46,522 bases of DNA, from the NCBI GenBank assembly GCA_947174505.1, contig CAMWJF010000031.1, forward strand, positions 1 to 46,522. The letters run 5' to 3'. Position 1 is the first letter of the stretch, and each line of letters starts with the position of its first letter. Below, in pieces: positions 8,398-15,582 of this stretch. The stretch comes from an uncultured Lachnospiraceae bacterium. GTDB lineage: Bacteria > Bacillota > Clostridia > Lachnospirales > Lachnospiraceae. The notes beneath the pieces are model-generated. The model was not told where the DNA came from, ran no database searches, and saw only the letters and a program-made list of their open reading frames with translations. The position numbers were made by a program, and so were the translations under genes.

Positions 8398-9561
8398 TTA
8401 ATACCACCTCACCACCGGCAGATCATTATTCACGCCTTTTGTGGCAAGTATCTGGTGTACATCAACGATCCCGTTGTGAAACACCGCGGCACAGGCCGCC
8501 AGATACAAATCCCACATTCTGACAAAGCGTTCATCGAACATCTCTCTCACCTCACCGGTATGCTCCCGGTAATTTTGCAGCCAGCAGAGCAATGTCCTAT
8601 TGTAATGCAGGCGCAGATTCTCCACATCCAGTACATGAAAATTGTTCTCCGCCATATGAGAGACAGTCTCGCGCAGGCTGGGAATCATCCCTCCCGGGAA
8701 AATATACTTCCGAATCCAGGCATCCCCGGGATATTCCTTTAACGCACTGATAAAATGAAGCAGGCAGACACCCCTGTCCTTCAGCACCTGACTGATGCAT
8801 GCCAGAAAAAGCGGATAGTTTTTCCTTCCCACATGTTCCATCATGCCCACGCTCACTACCCGGTCAAACTGCTTCTGCATACGGGGCAGATCCCGGTAAT
8901 CCATCAGCCGGACAGTCAGCACGTCTTCCAGACCCTCCGCTTTGATCTTTTTTCGGAACGCCTTGCACTGTTCATGGCTCAGGGTGATTCCTGTGCCGCG
9001 AACTTTATATTTTTTCACTGCCTCCGTCAGAAGATATCCCCAGCCGCAGCCGATGTCCAGTATCTCCATCCCCTCCTCCAGATGCAGCTTCTCCAAAATA
9101 TATGCCGCCTTATTTGCCTGTGCCTGATGAAGCGTATCGTCCGCCTCCCGGAAATACCCGCAGGAATAGCTCATCGTCTCATCCAGCCATAGCCTGTAAA
9201 AATCATTCCCGATGTCATAGTGGCTGGACACTTCCCGCCTCTGGCGCTTCTTCGAGAAGGAGTCGGGAATCAGTTTTTTAAGCAGCACCGCCTCCTTAGA
9301 AAATTTCCCTACCTGACCGAGAAAATGATCCAGCGCATCATACAGATCCCCCTCGATCTCAAGCGTACCGTCCATATAAGCCTCTCCCAGCGCAATGGAG
9401 GTACTTGCCGCCAGCGCGGTAAGCGGGATCATTTTATGGAGCTTCACGGTAAAAACCGGTTTTCCCTCCCCGATCCGATATTTTCTCCCATTCATTTTGA
9501 CAAGAAACGGGTAATCATCAAACTTTTTCAGAAATGATATCAGTAATTCTTCCTGCAGCAT
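8398..9561 (-). CDS. Cyclopropane-fatty-acyl-phospholipid synthase family methyltransferase
   Basis: 387 residues from the chosen start, the length of the Cfa family. An N-terminal lipid-recruiting region is followed by an S-adenosylmethionine fold with LDIGCGWGYLLTEA (motif I) and TGITLSHEQ. MSYSCGYF and MMEHVGRKNYPLF are family signatures. It should transfer a methylene group from SAM to unsaturated phospholipid acyl chains at the membrane. The ATG at 9561 is preferred over 9588 because GGAGG sits nine bases before it. It is transcribed separately from the EAL gene downstream, with about 150 bases between them. Confidence 0.92.
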   Translation of the reverse strand: MLQEELLISFLKKFDDYPFLVKMNGRKYRIGEGKPVFTVKLHKMIPLTALAASTSIALGEAYMDGTLEIEGDLYDALDHFLGQVGKFSKEAVLLKKLIPDSFSKKRQRREVSSHYDIGNDFYRLWLDETMSYSCGYFREADDTLHQAQANKAAYILEKLHLEEGMEILDIGCGWGYLLTEAVKKYKVRGTGITLSHEQCKAFRKKIKAEGLEDVLTVRLMDYRDLPRMQKQFDRVVSVGMMEHVGRKNYPLFLACISQVLKDRGVCLLHFISALKEYPGDAWIRKYIFPGGMIPSLRETVSHMAENNFHVLDVENLRLHYNRTLLCWLQNYREHTGEVREMFDERFVRMWDLYLAACAAVFHNGIVDVHQILATKGVNNDLPVVRWY

Positions 9562-9675
9562 CCTTCTTCCCTCCTGCGGCTGTCTCATCTTTCCTTACTA
9601 ATTTAGCCATCAGAAAACGGCTCCATACATAAAAGAGGAAAATTCTTTCAGGGAGATAACAGGTGGGATACTTTG

Positions 9676-9684
9676 TGATATACT
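9676..9684 (+). promoter_or_regulatory. Extended -10 promoter for MATE gene
   Basis: TGATATACT is an extended -10 box, 66 bases before the MATE ATG. The -35 position (ATAACA) matches consensus at only three positions. A long hairpin leader follows. Confidence 0.45.
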
Positions 9685-9702
9685 GGTTGTAGATGAATTT
9701 GA

Positions 9703-9738
9703 GGGTCTGAGGAACATACGGTTATGTCCGTCTGACCC
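9703..9738 (+). promoter_or_regulatory. Leader hairpin ending just before the MATE ribosome site
   Basis: An inverted repeat with two 16-base arms (GGGTCTGAGG... and ...CCGTCTGACCC), three mismatches and a CGGT loop. It ends two bases before the GGAGG at 9741-9745 that serves the ATG at 9751. There is no U tract, so it is not an intrinsic terminator as such. A structure here could influence translation initiation or pause polymerase. Function is inferred from position only. Confidence 0.5.
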
Positions 9739-9750
9739 ATGGAGGCATAC

Positions 9751-11112
9751 ATGAACACAGAAAAAAACAATACAAAAACCACCCTGCTGACTGAGGGCTG
9801 CATCTGGAAGCAGCTCATTGCCTTTGCTTTTCCGCTCTTTTTGGGCAACCTCTTCCAGCAGTTATACAATACCGCCGATTCCCTCATTGTCGGAAATTTC
9901 CTGGGCAGCAACGCGCTTGCCGCCGTCAGCTCCTCGGGCAATCTGATTTTTCTCATGGTTGGATTCTTTCAGGGAATTTCCGTAGGCGCCGGGGTAGTTA
10001 TTGCCCGGTATTACGGTGCACAAAAGATCAGCGAAGTACAGAAGGCCGTTCACACCACCGTTGCCTTCGGCCTTGCCTCCGGCATCTTTCTGACTGTTGT
10101 GGGAACAGTCCTGACTTCCCGCATCCTCATATGGATGGGGACGCCTTCTGACGTGCTGCCTGAATCCGCGGTCTATTTCCGCATTTATTTTCTGGGTTCC
10201 CTGTCCTTTGTCATGTACAATGTCTTTGTAGGCATTCTACAGTCCGTCGGGGACAGCAGGCACCCGCTTATCTATCTGATCGTGTCCTCCGCCGTCAATA
10301 TTGTTCTGGACTTACTGTTTATCGCCGTGCTGGGATTCGGCGTCGGCGCCGCCGCCCTGGCCACGATCCTTTCCCAGTTCATCAGCGCTTTCCTATGTCT
10401 CTGGCGGCTGACCCGGAAAAGCCCGGCGGACTACCGCGTGTCCATAAGGCGCATCCGTTTTGACCTTCCCCTGCTTCGGGAAGTGATCTCCAACGGTCTG
10501 CCTGCGGGATTTCAAAATTCCATCATCGCTTTCGCCAATGTGGTGGTACAGTCCAACATCAACAAATTCGGCAAAATGGCCGTCGCCGGCAGCGGCGCCT
10601 ACTCTAAAATTGAAGGCTTCGGCTTTCTGCCCATCACCTGTTTCGCCATGGCGCTGACCACCTTCATCAGCCAGAATCTTGGTGCAAAGCAGTACGAGCG
10701 CGCCAAAAAGGGAGCGCGCTTCGGCATCCTCTGCTCCGTCATTACGGCGGAGCTTGTGGGCGTCTTTATTTATTTTACCATACCGTCCCTGATCGCGGCC
10801 TTCAACCGCACGCCGGAGGTGATCGCTTACGGGACGACCCACGCCAGAACAACCACACTTTTTTATTTTCTGCTCTCCTTCTCCCACTGTATCGCGGGTA
10901 TCTTAAGAGGCGCGGGAAAAGCGGCCGTACCGATGCTCACCATGCTCTGTTTCTGGTGCATCGTACGGGTGAGTTACATCACCGTCATCGTTCACTTTAT
11001 CCCGGTAATCAATGTCATTTTCTGGGCTTACCCGCTGACCTGGAGTCTGAGCTCCATTGTTTTCCTGCTCTATTTCCTGAAAGCGGACTGGGTGCATGGG
11101 TTTGAAAAGTAA
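9751..11112 (+). CDS. MATE family efflux transporter
   Basis: 453 residues with twelve predicted membrane helices in two six-helix halves. LFLGNLFQQLYNTADSLIVG near the N-terminus and GLPAGFQNSIIAFANVVVQS at the start of the second half are typical of the NorM/DinF-like MATE group. These export cationic drugs or metabolites by Na+ or H+ antiport. The start is set to 9751, since the GGAGG ribosome site lies at 9741-9745, inside the codons of the earlier ATG at 9739. The leader carries a strong hairpin. Downstream begins an A+T-rich island on the other strand. Confidence 0.93.
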   Translation: MNTEKNNTKTTLLTEGCIWKQLIAFAFPLFLGNLFQQLYNTADSLIVGNFLGSNALAAVSSSGNLIFLMVGFFQGISVGAGVVIARYYGAQKISEVQKAVHTTVAFGLASGIFLTVVGTVLTSRILIWMGTPSDVLPESAVYFRIYFLGSLSFVMYNVFVGILQSVGDSRHPLIYLIVSSAVNIVLDLLFIAVLGFGVGAAALATILSQFISAFLCLWRLTRKSPADYRVSIRRIRFDLPLLREVISNGLPAGFQNSIIAFANVVVQSNINKFGKMAVAGSGAYSKIEGFGFLPITCFAMALTTFISQNLGAKQYERAKKGARFGILCSVITAELVGVFIYFTIPSLIAAFNRTPEVIAYGTTHARTTTLFYFLLSFSHCIAGILRGAGKAAVPMLTMLCFWCIVRVSYITVIVHFIPVINVIFWAYPLTWSLSSIVFLLYFLKADWVHGFEK

Positions 11113-11158
11113 AAAATATAGTAATGAAAGACATCTTTTCAATATTATATTGCTGGTT

Positions 11159-11521
11159 TTACTTTGAATAAACAGCATCATTTCTTGATAAAAGATACAC
11201 ACAATACTGATTCATACTGATACCTTCCCTTTTAGAATGCTCTGCCAATAGGCGATGTAAGCTGCGAGGTAATCTCAATTTAAACTGACCAGAATAGTCT
11301 TCCAAGTTGTCTGGTTCATTAATCTTAATCCCCTCTTCCAGTGCGGCTTCAATCCATTCCCTCTTAGCATCTGCTGCATTTGCCACCGCTTTTTCTACTG
11401 TTTCACCACAAGTAATACATCCCGGCAGATCAGGGTAAGAAACCACAAAACCACCTTCATCCTTATCCTCCACAATCTCCATCCGATAAGACATTGCCAT
11501 ATAATCATTCAGCGTTTTCAT
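11159..11521 (-). CDS. hicB: HicB family antitoxin
   Basis: 120 residues. The N-terminal HicB fold is seen in GGFVVSYPDLPGCITCGETVEKAVANAADAKREW. The C-terminal DNA-binding part (KLRLPRSLHRLLAEHSKREGISMNQYCVYLLS) is ribbon-helix-helix-like. It should bind and block HicA and repress the operon. Its start overlaps the end of hicA by 17 bases, so the pair is co-translated, toxin gene first as is usual for hicAB. I chose ATG 11521, which GTGAGGAAAG precedes, over the in-frame GTG at 11536. Confidence 0.92.
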   Translation of the reverse strand: MKTLNDYMAMSYRMEIVEDKDEGGFVVSYPDLPGCITCGETVEKAVANAADAKREWIEAALEEGIKINEPDNLEDYSGQFKLRLPRSLHRLLAEHSKREGISMNQYCVYLLSRNDAVYSK

Positions 11522-11762
11522 CGTTTCTTTCCTCACTTTCTACGATCTGTTTCACCATCTCAACATAAACTTTCTTAATTGGCTCATGCTTTGGTATCGT
11601 AATTGGCATACACCCTTTTTTTCTAAATGTATAATGACTGCTTCCACTTCTTGGGGCATTCATCTCATATCCATAGCTCTCTAACACCTTATGCAATTCA
11701 TCAAACCGAATATCTTTTGATAAAGTGCAAATACGTGCTAATAGTTTATCCCACTTTGACAT
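11505..11762 (-). CDS. hicA: HicA family mRNA interferase toxin
   Basis: 85 residues, the usual HicA length. The double-stranded-RNA-binding-like fold is seen with the catalytic-histidine segment GSSHYTFRKKG and the following PITIPKHEPIKKVYVEMVKQIV. HicA cuts mRNA and halts growth when HicB is lost (family knowledge). The gene is first in the operon, with a consensus promoter 21-49 bases upstream of its start. It lies at the left edge of the A+T-rich island. Confidence 0.92.
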   Translation of the reverse strand: MSKWDKLLARICTLSKDIRFDELHKVLESYGYEMNAPRSGSSHYTFRKKGCMPITIPKHEPIKKVYVEMVKQIVESEERNDENAE

Positions 11763-11782
11763 TCTGAATACTTCCTACCTAT

Positions 11783-11811
11783 ATTATATGTGGTGTCGTA
11801 TTTGGTGTCAA
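11783..11811 (-). promoter_or_regulatory. Consensus sigma-A promoter of hicAB
   Basis: On the minus strand TTGACA (11806-11811) and TATAAT (11783-11788) are separated by exactly 17 bases, a perfect consensus. The spacer and -35 contain two direct copies of GACACC, a plausible HicB operator. Toxin-antitoxin operons often pair a very strong promoter with autorepression. Confidence 0.85.
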
Positions 11812-11831
11812 TCATTTTTGTATACAATTTT

Positions 11832-12070
11832 CTGGCAACAAAAATTTTACAAATAAGCCTAAATGAAATAATATCAAATATGGCAGGCAATCCATAGACT
11901 ACCTGCCATATAAAATAATCTGTGTAAAATTTTTCATCACTCGAACTCGGCGTATTCTTTGTTGTTATTAACTATTTTTATTTAAGTCGCATGCAAATAC
12001 ACGCCTATTTTTACTTCAATTACATCATTTATTATGGCTTGCTGATTTTCTGTTGCCAAAATGTTGCCAC
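11832..12070. repeat. Attachment-site-like repeat, copy A (both halves)
   Basis: The left half (11832-11948) runs from CTGGCAACA, through a hairpin with arms ATGGCAGG and CCTGCCAT, to ATCACTCGAACTC. It is repeated at 15475-15582. The right half (11946-12070) runs from CTCGGCGTATTCTTTGTTG to TTGCCAAAATGTTGCCA. It is repeated at 14326-14449. Copy A thus joins both halves around one core, as the joint between two tandem integrated elements or a circle junction would. Confidence 0.7.
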
Positions 12071-12260
12071 GCATTTATTATAGCAAATCCCGGTAATTTA
12101 GCAATCCATTTTTGAAATGTTACGCATTAAAAGCCATTTTTGATGATAAAAGCACAGAATATCTCCTACGTTCATTTTATATTTAAAAGTTCTCACAAAA
12201 TAAGTCTTTCAAAACGTCTAATACATAACATAACACCGCGTTTCCCCTTATCTGCCCTTA

Positions 12261-12284
12261 ATACATGGTGCTAGCACCATGTAT
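12261..12284. repeat. Perfect 24-base palindrome
   Basis: The half-site ATACATGGTGCT is followed at once by its exact reverse complement, with no loop. It lies 58 bases past the stop of the GNAT gene at 12343. There is no U tract, so a terminator is unlikely. A loop-free dyad of this size suggests a dimeric protein-binding site, with no obvious regulator gene beside it. Confidence 0.7.
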
Positions 12285-12342
12285 ATATTGCCAACAAGGA
12301 AAAACCATTTTTCATTACCACCACTACACAGAAAACATATAG

Positions 12343-12855
12343 TTACATTTCTGTTTTCAGCAGAGAATACATCCTCATGTCGATAACCTTACCATTTTTT
12401 ATGGCATTGCTTCTCAATGTACCCTCATACTGGAATCCCGCTTTTTCAAGCACTCTGCAAGACGCTTCGTTATATGCAAATGGTTCTGCATAAATACGGA
12501 TAATATCACTTTTATCAAAAACATACTCACAAATCTGTTTCACAGCCTCGGTCATAATTCCCTTACCCCAATATTCTTCTGCAATGTAATAGCCTAGTTC
12601 AGCAGTACGTCTGTGTATGTTTCCTTGTCGAAAAACTCCAATACTGCCAATCACTTTATTATCTGCCATAATGGCAAACGCAAATGAGTCATTTTCATTT
12701 GTGGAAAGCATTGCAGAAATAAAATCCACGCCGTCCTGCTCCGTGTATGGATATGGCAAACCGTCCCGAAGATTATCCTGTATATTTTTATTGGAGAGTG
12801 CTGTCGCTAACTCTTTTGCGTCTGATAATTCCCATTTTCTTATTTTACAAATCAT
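12343..12855 (-). CDS. GNAT acetyltransferase, RimJ/RimL-like (GNAT A)
   Basis: 170 residues. ELGYYIAEEYWGKGIMTEAVKQICEYVF is the acetyl-CoA binding segment of RimJ/RimL-type acetyltransferases. NEASCRVLEKAGFQYEGTLR is the matching C-terminal motif. Members acetylate ribosomal-protein N-termini, amino acids or antibiotics; the target is not readable here. AAGGGAT precedes the ATG. It is the last of three tandem GNAT genes on the minus strand inside the A+T-rich island. Confidence 0.9.
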   Translation of the reverse strand: MICKIRKWELSDAKELATALSNKNIQDNLRDGLPYPYTEQDGVDFISAMLSTNENDSFAFAIMADNKVIGSIGVFRQGNIHRRTAELGYYIAEEYWGKGIMTEAVKQICEYVFDKSDIIRIYAEPFAYNEASCRVLEKAGFQYEGTLRSNAIKNGKVIDMRMYSLLKTEM

Positions 12856-12888
12856 TTTTTATCCCTTCACAACAACCATTATTAAATT

Positions 12889-13377
12889 TTATTCCTGCAA
12901 TTCTTTCCCACCTATATTATCATCTAAATAATCATCTGTCCTTGAAAAGCCGAAACGTTCATAAAAATTCCTTGCTCTAATGTTATCCATAAGTACCCTT
13001 AAAAAAATATTTTTATATCCTATCTTTTCCAATTCCGAAATAGCAGTTTGTAAAAGAAGTTTTCCATAACCCTTTCCAAAATAATCAGGCAATAGATATA
13101 TTGAAATAATCTCTCCCCAATCGCTAAATTTTTCAAACCTAGATTTACCAAAGCTACTCGTTCCAATTAAACTGTCATCATCAATAAAAATCAATGTTTT
13201 CCTACTAGGATTATCCAAATTTGATACCCACTGTCCCTTTGGAATGGAATTAAGATAGCCTTGTGGAATAATACCATTATAAACATATTTCCAGCTTTCC
13301 TCATATATTTCACTTATTGCTATTCTGTTATCAGTTGGTTCAATATATCGAATTTCTATGATACACACCTCCAGCAA
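12889..13377 (-). CDS. GNAT acetyltransferase (GNAT B), start codon unclear
   Basis: About 155-162 residues. ISIYLLPDYFGKGYGKLLLQTAI is the acetyl-CoA motif and NIRARNFYERFGFSRTDD the C-terminal motif. The only clear ribosome site (GGAGG, near 13368-13372) is followed, at proper spacing, by ATC ATA GAA ATT CGA rather than ATG, GTG or TTG. The TTG at 13377 lies before that ribosome site. Either a near-cognate start is used or the start codon has been lost. It sits 33 bases upstream of GNAT A and 56 bases downstream of GNAT C. Confidence 0.8.
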   Translation of the reverse strand: MLEVCIIEIRYIEPTDNRIAISEIYEESWKYVYNGIIPQGYLNSIPKGQWVSNLDNPSRKTLIFIDDDSLIGTSSFGKSRFEKFSDWGEIISIYLLPDYFGKGYGKLLLQTAISELEKIGYKNIFLRVLMDNIRARNFYERFGFSRTDDYLDDNIGGKELQE

Positions 13378-13433
13378 TTATTTTTTGTTTGGTTCTATAT
13401 TTGTATCTGTTAAATAAACATATATACGCTTCA

Positions 13434-13901
13434 TTATTGATTGTACCATTTCATAGTGTAATACTTTGAAACTTCCTCCACAAAACCGACAGATTGATAC
13501 AAACTGTATCCATCTTCTGTAGACTTAAGCTCCACAACGCTTATATTTTTTTCTTCTGCATCTGACAAAAGCTTATTCATGATCCCCTTTGCATACCCTT
13601 TATGCCGATATTGAGGTTTTGTATAAACATTCAAAACTGTTCCTGTTCTGCCGGTTATAAATGCCGGACTCATTGGTTTTTCGACCACCAGCAAAAAAGC
13701 ACAGGCGGCAATTTCTTCTTTCTCTCTTATCAAATAACAAAAGATATTCTGATTAAGGTTCTTTTTGAAATAATCCGGCAAATCTCTCCTGATTATCTCT
13801 ACATCATTTTTACTTAATTCACCATGATCCTCATTCAAATATGCTAATCTTAATTCCGTCAATAAAGCAACATCTTCAATATTTGCCTTTTCAACTATCA
13901 T
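13434..13901 (-). CDS. GNAT acetyltransferase (GNAT C)
   Basis: 155 residues. TVLNVYTKPQYRHKGYAKGIMNKLL carries the acetyl-CoA signature. VVELKSTEDGYSLYQSVGFVE is the C-terminal motif. AAAGGAG precedes the ATG. It is the first gene of the three-GNAT minus-strand set, and its A+T content matches the island rather than the flanks. The substrate is unknown. The three GNATs differ too much by eye to be recent duplicates of each other. Confidence 0.9.
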   Translation of the reverse strand: MIVEKANIEDVALLTELRLAYLNEDHGELSKNDVEIIRRDLPDYFKKNLNQNIFCYLIREKEEIAACAFLLVVEKPMSPAFITGRTGTVLNVYTKPQYRHKGYAKGIMNKLLSDAEEKNISVVELKSTEDGYSLYQSVGFVEEVSKYYTMKWYNQ

Positions 13902-14005
13902 TGATGTTCTCCTTTAGCCAATAACTTATAAATTCGATTATAGCACTTCCACTCTTCATTTTCCACAAAAACGAAGGGCATAGCAACCGCCACGCCCCAC
14001 ATTTT

Positions 14006-14320
14006 TTACCATTCTAACGATTTCTCAATCTTCCATTTCTGCCCTTTCAAGTTGTTCTGTTTCTCGTAAAGACTATTACGCTCTTTGCAGAGTTCTTTCA
14101 TGCGCTCCAACTGCGCCCGCACTCCCTCCCGGCAATCCGGCTCTATCTTCTTATATTCCCCGGTCAGATTACGGATTGTATTATTGTTAGTCTTTATCTG
14201 TTTCGACAGGCACACCCAATCTATCAGACTTTACACTTCCTTGTCCGTTTCGTAAAGGTTTTTATCTGCCACGATTTTAGCACACAGCCGCACCATGACT
14301 TTCTTTTCCATATCCGTCAT
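14006..14320 (-). pseudogene. Small element-borne gene broken by an in-frame stop
   Basis: From ATG 14320 the minus strand reads MTDMEKKVMVRLCAKIVADKNLYETDKEV, then TAA at 14231-14233. It continues in the same frame as SLIDWVCLSKQIKTN and on to EKSLEW with a stop at 14006. Without the TAA it would be a helical protein of about 104 residues. The N-terminal part resembles small uncharacterised proteins of clostridial mobile elements (weak recollection). A GTG at 14215 could start a 69-residue remainder, but it lacks a good ribosome site. The first codons abut the second att-like repeat. Confidence 0.6.
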
Positions 14321-14325
14321 ATCCA

Positions 14326-14449
14326 CTCGGCGTGTTCTTTGTTGTTATTAACTGTATTTATTTAGGTTTTATGCAAATATACGCCCTTTTTACTTTAATT
14401 ACATCTTTTATTCTGGCTTGCTGATTTTCTGTTGCCAAAATGTTGCCAA
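14326..14449. repeat. Attachment-site-like repeat, copy B (right half only)
   Basis: From CTCGGCGTGTTCTTTGTTG to TTGCCAAAATGTTGCCA, about 85 percent identical by eye to 11946-12070. The core just before it is shortened to CACTCGGCG, lacking the AACTC seen in the other copies. In copies A and B the minus strand keeps an open frame (GNILATENQQA...), with some differences. Confidence 0.7.
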
Positions 14450-14762
14450 TACACTTCCTTTTACAAGTATACTCCTCGTTATATTTATTGGTCAATCAAC
14501 GTTATTCCCCATTTCTGTGTAATATAATCTTTTAGACATATAACTTTTATTTTAATAGCAGCTTTGTCGCTATCAAGATAACATTTTTTGATATCCCCAT
14601 CAATACCTGGACACTTGCTATTTCCAAAAATTCTGCCGATTCATTTACCTTTGGAATTATTTTTTCCCATTCTGCCATTTTTTCTCCGTTTCTCACACAG
14701 CTTCTGTATTTCTGCCCACCTAATTATATCAAAATTATTTTATGTGCCATAATTATACTTTT
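14450..14762. other. A+T-rich gap with a possible 43-residue frame
   Basis: There is no recognised gene between att-like copy B and relE. A minus-strand frame, 14678 to 14547, starts with ATG behind GGAGAAAAA and encodes about 43 residues (MAEWEKIIPKVNESAEFLEI...). I do not recognise it. It may be a gene remnant. Confidence 0.3.
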
Positions 14763-15077
14763 TTAATCTTTCAACCTTTCCCCAATATCAGATGCACTAT
14801 ATAATACTCTCATTACAATAACGCTCTCATTCTCAATCACATAGAAAACCGAATAATTATCTACCCCCAACTGCCTTAACCCCATTGCCCGTTCTTGCTC
14901 CGATTCCATAAGTCTTACTTTTTCTGGAAACATTTTTAGCTCCTCGATAACTTTCGCAATCCGGTTATATTGTCCCATTGCATTTTCTGGTGCTTGGAGC
15001 TGTATCGCAATATAGTTATAGATTTCCTCCATATCCGCTAATGCCTTATCTGTGATCTGTACCTTATATTGCTTCAT
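14763..15077 (-). CDS. RelE/ParE family toxin
   Basis: 104 residues, normal for RelE/ParE. It opens with KVQITDKALADMEEIYNYIA and ends with LGVDNYSVFYVIENESVIVMRVLYSASD, the beta-sheet core and conserved arginine strand of the fold. Members either cut ribosome-bound mRNA or poison gyrase; which is not decidable by eye. It follows its antitoxin by two bases and is surely co-translated with it. Confidence 0.92.
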   Translation of the reverse strand: MKQYKVQITDKALADMEEIYNYIAIQLQAPENAMGQYNRIAKVIEELKMFPEKVRLMESEQERAMGLRQLGVDNYSVFYVIENESVIVMRVLYSASDIGERLKD

Positions 15078-15079
15078 AC

Positions 15080-15382
15080 TTAATGACTCTCCCTAAATTT
15101 CGTAAAGGCAGAAACAGCATCCTGCACCCTGCCAGCATGTATATCATCATATCCTTCTTGCAATTTCTTGTGAATTTCCTCTTTTGTCATTAAATCTGCA
15201 TTAAGACTAGAGGGAGATTTCGGCAATGTTACCGCAAAAGGGATCCCTCCTGTTAATGAAATTTGATTGAGATACATGTCTATTGCTGTAGACATCGGGA
15301 TGCCTAATCGTGTAAGCACATCTTCAGCTCGTTGTTTTACCGTTGGATTTACTCTTAAGTTTAAAGTTGCTGTTTTTTCCAT
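15080..15382 (-). CDS. RelB/DinJ family antitoxin
   Basis: 100 residues. The N-terminal ribbon-helix-helix segment (ATLNLRVNPTVKQRAEDVLTRLGIPMSTAIDMYLNQI) is typical of RelB/DinJ. It should dimerise, bind the operator and neutralise the toxin through its C-terminal tail (HKKLQEGYDDIHAGRVQDAV). AAAGGAGATGATTTGAT precedes the ATG. It is the first gene of the operon, right beside the third att-like copy. Confidence 0.93.
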   Translation of the reverse strand: MEKTATLNLRVNPTVKQRAEDVLTRLGIPMSTAIDMYLNQISLTGGIPFAVTLPKSPSSLNADLMTKEEIHKKLQEGYDDIHAGRVQDAVSAFTKFRESH

Positions 15383-15405
15383 ATCAAATCATCTCCTTTG
15401 GCTAA

Positions 15406-15434
15406 ATTGTAACGCGTTTGTCGTTACTCGTCAA
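15406..15434 (-). promoter_or_regulatory. relBE promoter with an operator dyad in the spacer
   Basis: On the minus strand, TTGACG (15429-15434) and TACAAT (15406-15411) are 17 bases apart. The inverted repeat GTAACG...CGTTAC (15409-15427, seven-base loop) fills the spacer and touches the -10. A RelB dimer bound there would block polymerase. The promoter is seen; the operator role is inferred from how RelB-type operons are known to work. Confidence 0.85.
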
Positions 15435-15445
15435 TGTAAATGTTA

Positions 15446-15582
15446 AAACCAATTCACAAACCAATTCACATTTGCTGGCAACATATACTTTACCCAAATC
15501 ATAATAATATAAATATGGCAGGTATCTCATAGACCACCTGCCATACCTAATAGCTTATACTAAATTAATATCACTCGAACTC
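15446..15582. repeat. Attachment-site-like repeat, copy C, with tandem arm repeats
   Basis: 15475-15582 repeats the left half of copy A: CTGGCAACA, the hairpin with arms ATGGCAGG and CCTGCCAT, then ATCACTCGAACTC. Just outside it CCAATTCAC occurs twice, 13 bases apart (about 15449-15470), like arm-type integrase sites. The core overlaps the last codons and TGA of the FtsX gene. Integration into the 3' end of that gene would keep its stop codon. Confidence 0.7.

Larger units (their letters stand above)
11763..12342. other. Long intergenic stretch holding promoter, att-like site and palindrome
   Basis: There is no convincing gene in these 580 bases. They hold the hicAB promoter, an attachment-site-like repeat (11832-12070) and a perfect 24-base palindrome (12261-12284). 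On the minus strand a short open stretch reads WQHFGNRKSAS and, in another frame, GNILATENQQA. Both recur in the second repeat copy at 14.4 kb. They may be the last codons of a lost tyrosine recombinase. Confidence 0.6.

Noticed and set aside
11936..11950. tRNA gene at the att core (contains TTCGA-like sequence on the minus strand)
   Set aside because: No cloverleaf or acceptor stem around any of the copies; the core lies at a protein gene's stop codon.
12261..12284. Palindrome as intrinsic terminator of GNAT A
   Set aside because: No loop and no following U tract on the minus strand.
12343..13901. Three GNATs as recent tandem duplicates
   Set aside because: Their sequences share only family motifs by eye.
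15446..15470. Tandem CCAATTCAC repeats as a CRISPR start
   Set aside because: Only two copies with four bases between; better explained as integrase arm sites.
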